Source of the DNA: CAZUTK01 sp964623265
Lineage (GTDB): Bacteria; Electryoneota; B3-LCP
Length of the DNA stretch: 43,806 nucleotides
NCBI GenBank assembly: GCA_964623265.1
Contig: CAZUTK010000019.1
Span: 1 to 43,806, forward strand
Reading direction: 5' to 3'
Part shown: piece by piece, positions 40,159 through 43,806 of the stretch
Numbering within the stretch: the first letter of the stretch is position 1
Layout: each line of letters starts with the position of its first letter
The notes under the pieces: model-generated
The model's input: only the letters and a program-made list of their open reading frames with translations
What the model was told of the DNA's origin: nothing
Databases searched by the model: none
Made by a program: the position numbers and the translations under genes

Positions 40159-42540
40159 ATGAACACGCTAAGCGTCGAACAAAAGGCGGATCACGGAAAT
40201 CAGTTCGTGGTTCCGGAAATGTTGCCCATCCTCTCCCTTTCCGAATTGGTCATCTTTCCCGGCATTATTATGCCCATGGCGATTTCCGAAGAAGCGATGA
40301 TCCGCCTGGTCAATGACGCCTTGGCGGGAAACAAGCTGCTGGGATGCTTTACATTAAAAGCCGGCGGTGACGGAGAGGAACCGACCCTGTATCATACCGG
40401 CACATGCTGTCAGATTATGAAACTCTTTCGCGTGCCGGATGGTTCGGTGCGTCTCTTGGTGCGCGGGTTGGTGAGAATCCAGCTTCTGGAGATCATGCGC
40501 CGGCACCCTTACCCTCTGGCACGGGTGGAAGAGACGCCGCGGGACCGCCGCAGATCCCTGCGTCTGGAGGCGGTGACTCGTGCCGTCGCCGATGATTTCC
40601 GCCGTTTGGTGGACATCTCCCCTAATCTCTCCGAAGAGATCAAGATCGCGATGTACAACGTCACCGACCCGGAAATGCTGGCGGATTTAATCGCTTCGAA
40701 TTTGAATCTCGAAATCGAGAAGAAACAAGAGATCTTGGAGACCTTCGAACTCGAAGAACGGATGAGGTTGATTTCGGCGCTGGTCAGCCGTGAATTGAAG
40801 TTGCAGGAGCTGACCCGAAAGATACAGGATCGCGTGGAAGACGAGCTGGATAAATCGCAGAAAGAGTATTATCTGCGGGAACAGATCAAGGCGATAAAAA
40901 AGGAGTTGGGCGAAGAAGACGAGATCTCGCTGGAGATCCGAGAATTGGAGACGAAGATTCTGCGCACCGCGCTGCCGGCGCAGGCTCGGGAAGCGGCTCA
41001 GAAGGAGCTGGAACGCCTTTCCCGGATGAGCCCCGCCGCCGCAGAATACACGGTCTCCCGCAGTTATATTGATTGGATCCTGGCTCTGCCCTGGATGGTG
41101 TCGGCGGAAGAAGAGATTGATATTGACCATGCCCGTCAGATTCTGGACGAGGATCATTACGGCCTCGAGGATGTCAAAGAGAGGATCCTCGAGTATCTAG
41201 CGGTGCGCAAGCTGCGCAATGACGTGCGCGGACCGATCCTCTGCTTCGCCGGTCCGCCAGGGGTCGGCAAGACATCGCTGGGTAGATCCATCGCGCGCGC
41301 TCTGGGGCGACCCTTCGTCCGCATCTCGCTGGGCGGCATCCGCGACGAGGCGGAAATCCGGGGTCACCGCCGCACGTATATCGGCGCTCTGCCCGGGCGC
41401 ATCATCCAGAAGATCCGCCAGGCAGAAGCCAACAATCCAGTCTTTATGCTGGATGAGATTGACAAGATGGGCAGCGATTTCCGCGGGGATCCCGCATCCG
41501 CGATGCTGGAAGTGCTGGATCCGGAACAGAACGTCGCCTTCAGCGATCATTATTTGGAAATTGATTTCGATCTCTCCAAGGTGCTGTTTATCACCACGGC
41601 GAACCAGATTTATCAAATTCCTCACCCGCTGCGGGATCGAATGGAAATCATCTCGCTGGCGGGGTACATCACTCCGGAAAAGATCGCCATCGCGCAGCGG
41701 CATCTGCTTCCCCGCTTATTGAAGGATCATGGCTTGAATGCAGGACAACTTACGTTCAGCGACCGAGCTCTGGAAAATATCGTCTGCGAATATACCCGTG
41801 AAGCCGGGCTGCGCAGTCTGGAGCGGACGCTGGCCAACATCTGCCGCAAGGTCGCTATGCGCATCGTCCAGGGAGACCTCCAGCCGACGAAGATTTCCGG
41901 GCGGAATTACAGAAATTTTCTGGGCGTTCCGAAATTTCAGGCGGATACGATGACCCGAAAACCCAGAGTCGGATTGGCGTGGGGTTTGGCTTGGACGCCG
42001 GTGGGGGGAGAGGTGCTAGCGATTGAGTCGTCATGGATGCCGGGCCGCGAGCATATCCATTTGACGGGCCACTTGGGCGATGTCATGAAGGAATCGGCGG
42101 ATATCGCTCTGTCCTTCCTGCGGACGAACGCGGAAAAGCTCGGACTGTCGAAGGATTTCATCACAAAAAAAGAGGTTCACCTGCATATCCCGGAAGGCGC
42201 CACCCCCAAGGATGGTCCGTCCGCCGGAGTCACCATGGCGGCGACGCTGGCGTCGCTGTTCACCGGACATCCGGTGCGGGAGGATTTAGCGATGACGGGG
42301 GAGTTGACGCTGCAAGGGAGGATCCTGCCGGTAGGCGGCATTCGGGAAAAGCTCGTCGCGGCGCGCCGCGCCCGAATGCAGTATGTCATGCTGCCGAAAG
42401 GCAATCAAAAGGACTTGGAAGAAGTACCCGCTCATGTGAAAGACAAGCTGCAGTTCTATTTCGTGGATAACGTAGAAGAAGCTCTGAAGATTGCGCTCGT
42501 GAGGAAAAATCCGAAGAAAGGTTCACGCAAGAAAGCGTGA
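40159..42540 (+). CDS. lon: ATP-dependent Lon protease (endopeptidase La)
   Basis: Cytoplasmic AAA+ serine protease, 793 residues, complete. Order: substrate-recognition domain (about 20-215), coiled-coil helical region (about 215-320), AAA+ module with Walker A GPPGVGKT (365-372) and Walker B VFMLDEIDKMG, and the protease domain with Ser688 in KDGPSAGVT and Lys731 in GGIREKLVAA. The Ser-Lys spacing of 43 equals that of the Escherichia coli enzyme (679/722), so it should be active. It starts at ATG 40159 after GGGGGA; a +4-base out-of-frame ATG at 40155 is ignored. Degrades damaged and regulatory proteins. Terminator at 42573. Confidence 0.97.
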   Translation: MNTLSVEQKADHGNQFVVPEMLPILSLSELVIFPGIIMPMAISEEAMIRLVNDALAGNKLLGCFTLKAGGDGEEPTLYHTGTCCQIMKLFRVPDGSVRLLVRGLVRIQLLEIMRRHPYPLARVEETPRDRRRSLRLEAVTRAVADDFRRLVDISPNLSEEIKIAMYNVTDPEMLADLIASNLNLEIEKKQEILETFELEERMRLISALVSRELKLQELTRKIQDRVEDELDKSQKEYYLREQIKAIKKELGEEDEISLEIRELETKILRTALPAQAREAAQKELERLSRMSPAAAEYTVSRSYIDWILALPWMVSAEEEIDIDHARQILDEDHYGLEDVKERILEYLAVRKLRNDVRGPILCFAGPPGVGKTSLGRSIARALGRPFVRISLGGIRDEAEIRGHRRTYIGALPGRIIQKIRQAEANNPVFMLDEIDKMGSDFRGDPASAMLEVLDPEQNVAFSDHYLEIDFDLSKVLFITTANQIYQIPHPLRDRMEIISLAGYITPEKIAIAQRHLLPRLLKDHGLNAGQLTFSDRALENIVCEYTREAGLRSLERTLANICRKVAMRIVQGDLQPTKISGRNYRNFLGVPKFQADTMTRKPRVGLAWGLAWTPVGGEVLAIESSWMPGREHIHLTGHLGDVMKESADIALSFLRTNAEKLGLSKDFITKKEVHLHIPEGATPKDGPSAGVTMAATLASLFTGHPVREDLAMTGELTLQGRILPVGGIREKLVAARRARMQYVMLPKGNQKDLEEVPAHVKDKLQFYFVDNVEEALKIALVRKNPKKGSRKKA

Positions 42541-42572
42541 AAATCGATTCACCGGCGCGAAGGGAACGATTG

Positions 42573-42610
42573 AATGCAACCGGCTGTCTGAGACCGGTTG
42601 CATTTCTTTT
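42573..42610 (+). terminator. Rho-independent terminator after lon
   Basis: Perfect 11-bp stem AATGCAACCGG (42573-42583) with CCGGTTGCATT (42594-42604), 10-base loop, followed by TCTTTT. It ends the DUF1844-to-lon transcript. Confidence 0.88.
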
Positions 42611-42645
42611 ACTGCGGTTTCTTTCGTTCCCTCCTAATTATTCCC

Positions 42646-42674
42646 TTGACTTTTTTCCTGCAGGTGATTATCTT
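42646..42674 (+). promoter_or_regulatory. Sigma70-type promoter of hutU
   Basis: TTGACT (42646-42651), 17-base spacer, TATCTT (42669-42674), 46 bases before the start at 42720. Confidence 0.75.
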
Positions 42675-42719
42675 ATTTTCATACTTGTGTATCTTCGTAT
42701 AATTATGGAGAAACCGGCG

Positions 42720-43806
42720 ATGTCCACTCGCGAAATACACGCGCCTCGAAGTACGACTCTGAGCTGCCGAGGCTGGCAGCAGGAAGCCGCTCTGCGGATG
42801 CTGATGAATAATTTGGATCCCGAAGTCGCCGAGAAGCCGGATGAGTTGGTAGTTTACGGTGGATCCGGCAAAGCCGCCCGCAACTGGGAGGCATTCGATG
42901 CGATCGTCCGAGCGCTGAAGATCCTCGAAAATGATGAGACTCTGCTGGTGCAGTCCGGCAAGCCGGTGGGAATATTTCGCACTCATGAATGGAGCCCCAG
43001 GGTCTTGATCGCCAACGCCAATTTGGTCGGGCATTGGGCGAACTGGGACTATTTCCGCGAACTGGAGCGGAAAGGACTGATTATGTTCGGGCAAATGACC
43101 GCCGGATCCTGGATTTACATTGGAACTCAGGGGATTCTGCAGGGGACGTACGAGACCTTCGCAGAAGCGGCGCGGCAGCACTTCGGGGGGGATCTTCACG
43201 GCAGGTTGGTGTTGACCGGCGGTTTGGGCGGCATGGGAGGGGCGCAGCCGTTAGCCGCCACGATGAACGGAGCGGTCATCCTCTGCGCGGAAGTGGATCG
43301 CAGGCGAATCGAGCGGCGGCTGGAGAAGAAATATCTCGATGTGATGGAGACGGATCTGGATCGAGCTCTGAAAATCGCTCTGGAGGCGAAAGAGAAAAAA
43401 CAGCCTCTCTCCATCGGGCTGTTGATGAATGCCGCGGAGGTTTTTCCGGAATTCGTCCGGCGCGGCGTCATCCCCGACCTGGTGACCGACCAGACCTCTG
43501 CGCACGATGAGTTGAACGGTTATGTCCCGCACGGCATCCCATATGAGGAAGCTCTGCAGTTGCGTCGTTCAGATCCGAAGAAGTACATCGAGATGGCGTA
43601 TCGTTCGATGGTGATCCACGTAAAGGCGATGGTGGAACTGCAGGACCGCGGCGCCAAAGTCTTCGATTACGGCAACAACATCCGCGCTCAGGCGAAAAAA
43701 GGTGGATATGATCGCGCGTTCGAATTCGCGGGATTCGTGCCGCTGTATATCCGTCCGCTTTTCTGCGAAGGGAAGGGTCCCTTCCGCTGGGCGGCGCTGT
43801 CGGGCG
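42720..43806 (+). CDS. hutU: Urocanate hydratase (urocanase), 3' end outside window
   Basis: Cytosolic NAD-dependent enzyme that hydrates urocanate to imidazolonepropionate in histidine breakdown. About 362 of some 550-560 residues are seen. Diagnostic segments are LRMLMNNLDPEVAEKPDELVV, GGSGKAARNWEAF, LVQSGKPVGIF, MTAGSWIYIGTQGILQGTYE, LTGGLGGMGGAQPLA (NAD loop) and DYGNNIRAQA. ATG 42720 has GGAG nine bases ahead; ATG 42705 lies on that site and is less likely. No histidase or other hut gene is visible in the window, so the neighbours downstream are unknown. Confidence 0.96.
   Translation, partial: MSTREIHAPRSTTLSCRGWQQEAALRMLMNNLDPEVAEKPDELVVYGGSGKAARNWEAFDAIVRALKILENDETLLVQSGKPVGIFRTHEWSPRVLIANANLVGHWANWDYFRELERKGLIMFGQMTAGSWIYIGTQGILQGTYETFAEAARQHFGGDLHGRLVLTGGLGGMGGAQPLAATMNGAVILCAEVDRRRIERRLEKKYLDVMETDLDRALKIALEAKEKKQPLSIGLLMNAAEVFPEFVRRGVIPDLVTDQTSAHDELNGYVPHGIPYEEALQLRRSDPKKYIEMAYRSMVIHVKAMVELQDRGAKVFDYGNNIRAQAKKGGYDRAFEFAGFVPLYIRPLFCEGKGPFRWAALSG

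Noticed and set aside
1..43806. tRNA, rRNA, CRISPR array, insertion sequence or phage genes
   Set aside because: I looked for T-loop-like words, repeat-spacer arrays, transposase motifs and terminal inverted repeats and saw none. A profile search would be needed to exclude a divergent tRNA.

Overview
The window reads as chromosomal DNA of an uncultured bacterium of the FCB group (Bacteroidota/Calditrichota/Zixibacteria-like lineages). Basis: four secreted proteins end in an NPFNP-type C-terminal sorting domain of the type IX secretion kind, two large proteins are gingipain-like C25 peptidases, and promoters are TTGAC(A/T)-17-TATATT with good Shine-Dalgarno sites. No tRNA, rRNA, insertion sequence, phage gene or CRISPR array was seen. 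No phylum is claimed.

Layout. 1-2576 (-): 3'-truncated C25 peptidase. 2828-9127 (-): six-gene run (TPM protein, nucleotidyltransferase-fold protein, two-domain oxidoreductase, LemA, M29 aminopeptidase, SAM hydrolase) closed by a terminator. 9328-12628 (+): metal (probably zinc) uptake locus with a His/Cys-rich small exported protein, an outer-membrane barrel candidate, ZnuA-like and ZnuB-like proteins, but no ATPase. 12796-14373 (-): class I fumarase alpha subunit and ElbB. 14554-17683 (-): overlapping signalling genes, histidine kinase, REC-DHp hybrid and single-domain response regulator. 17923-21224 (-): uvrC and a methionine gamma-lyase-type enzyme. 21602-25184 (+): zinc-ribbon protein, second LemA, M48 peptidase with zinc ribbons, PerM-like permease. 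25283-33003 (-): three independently promoted secreted sorting-domain proteins. 33321-34415 (+): a secreted thioredoxin-fold protein interrupted by one in-frame TGA. 34442-36505 (-): motB, motA, rpmB. 36708-42540 (+): BFN/UVR nuclease-family protein, DUF1844 protein, dusB, larB, hsp20, lon. 42720-end (+): hutU, cut by the window edge.

The most interesting item is the gene at 33321-34415. Its TGA at 33498-33500 sits exactly where the first cysteine of a CxxC redox motif belongs, giving U-G-S-C, and a hairpin follows at the position expected of a bacterial SECIS. Read through, the gene gives an intact 364-residue exported protein with signal peptide, redoxin domain, Hydin-like Ig domain and sorting domain. 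It is therefore a candidate exported selenoprotein that ordinary gene callers would truncate. Other points are a module of about 125 residues shared by three secreted proteins, a REC-DHp protein lacking a kinase ATPase domain, a zinc-ribbon-tailed M48 peptidase in a LemA cluster, and a largely leaderless promoter for the TPM gene.

Functional calls are from reading translations and recognising motifs; no database search was run.
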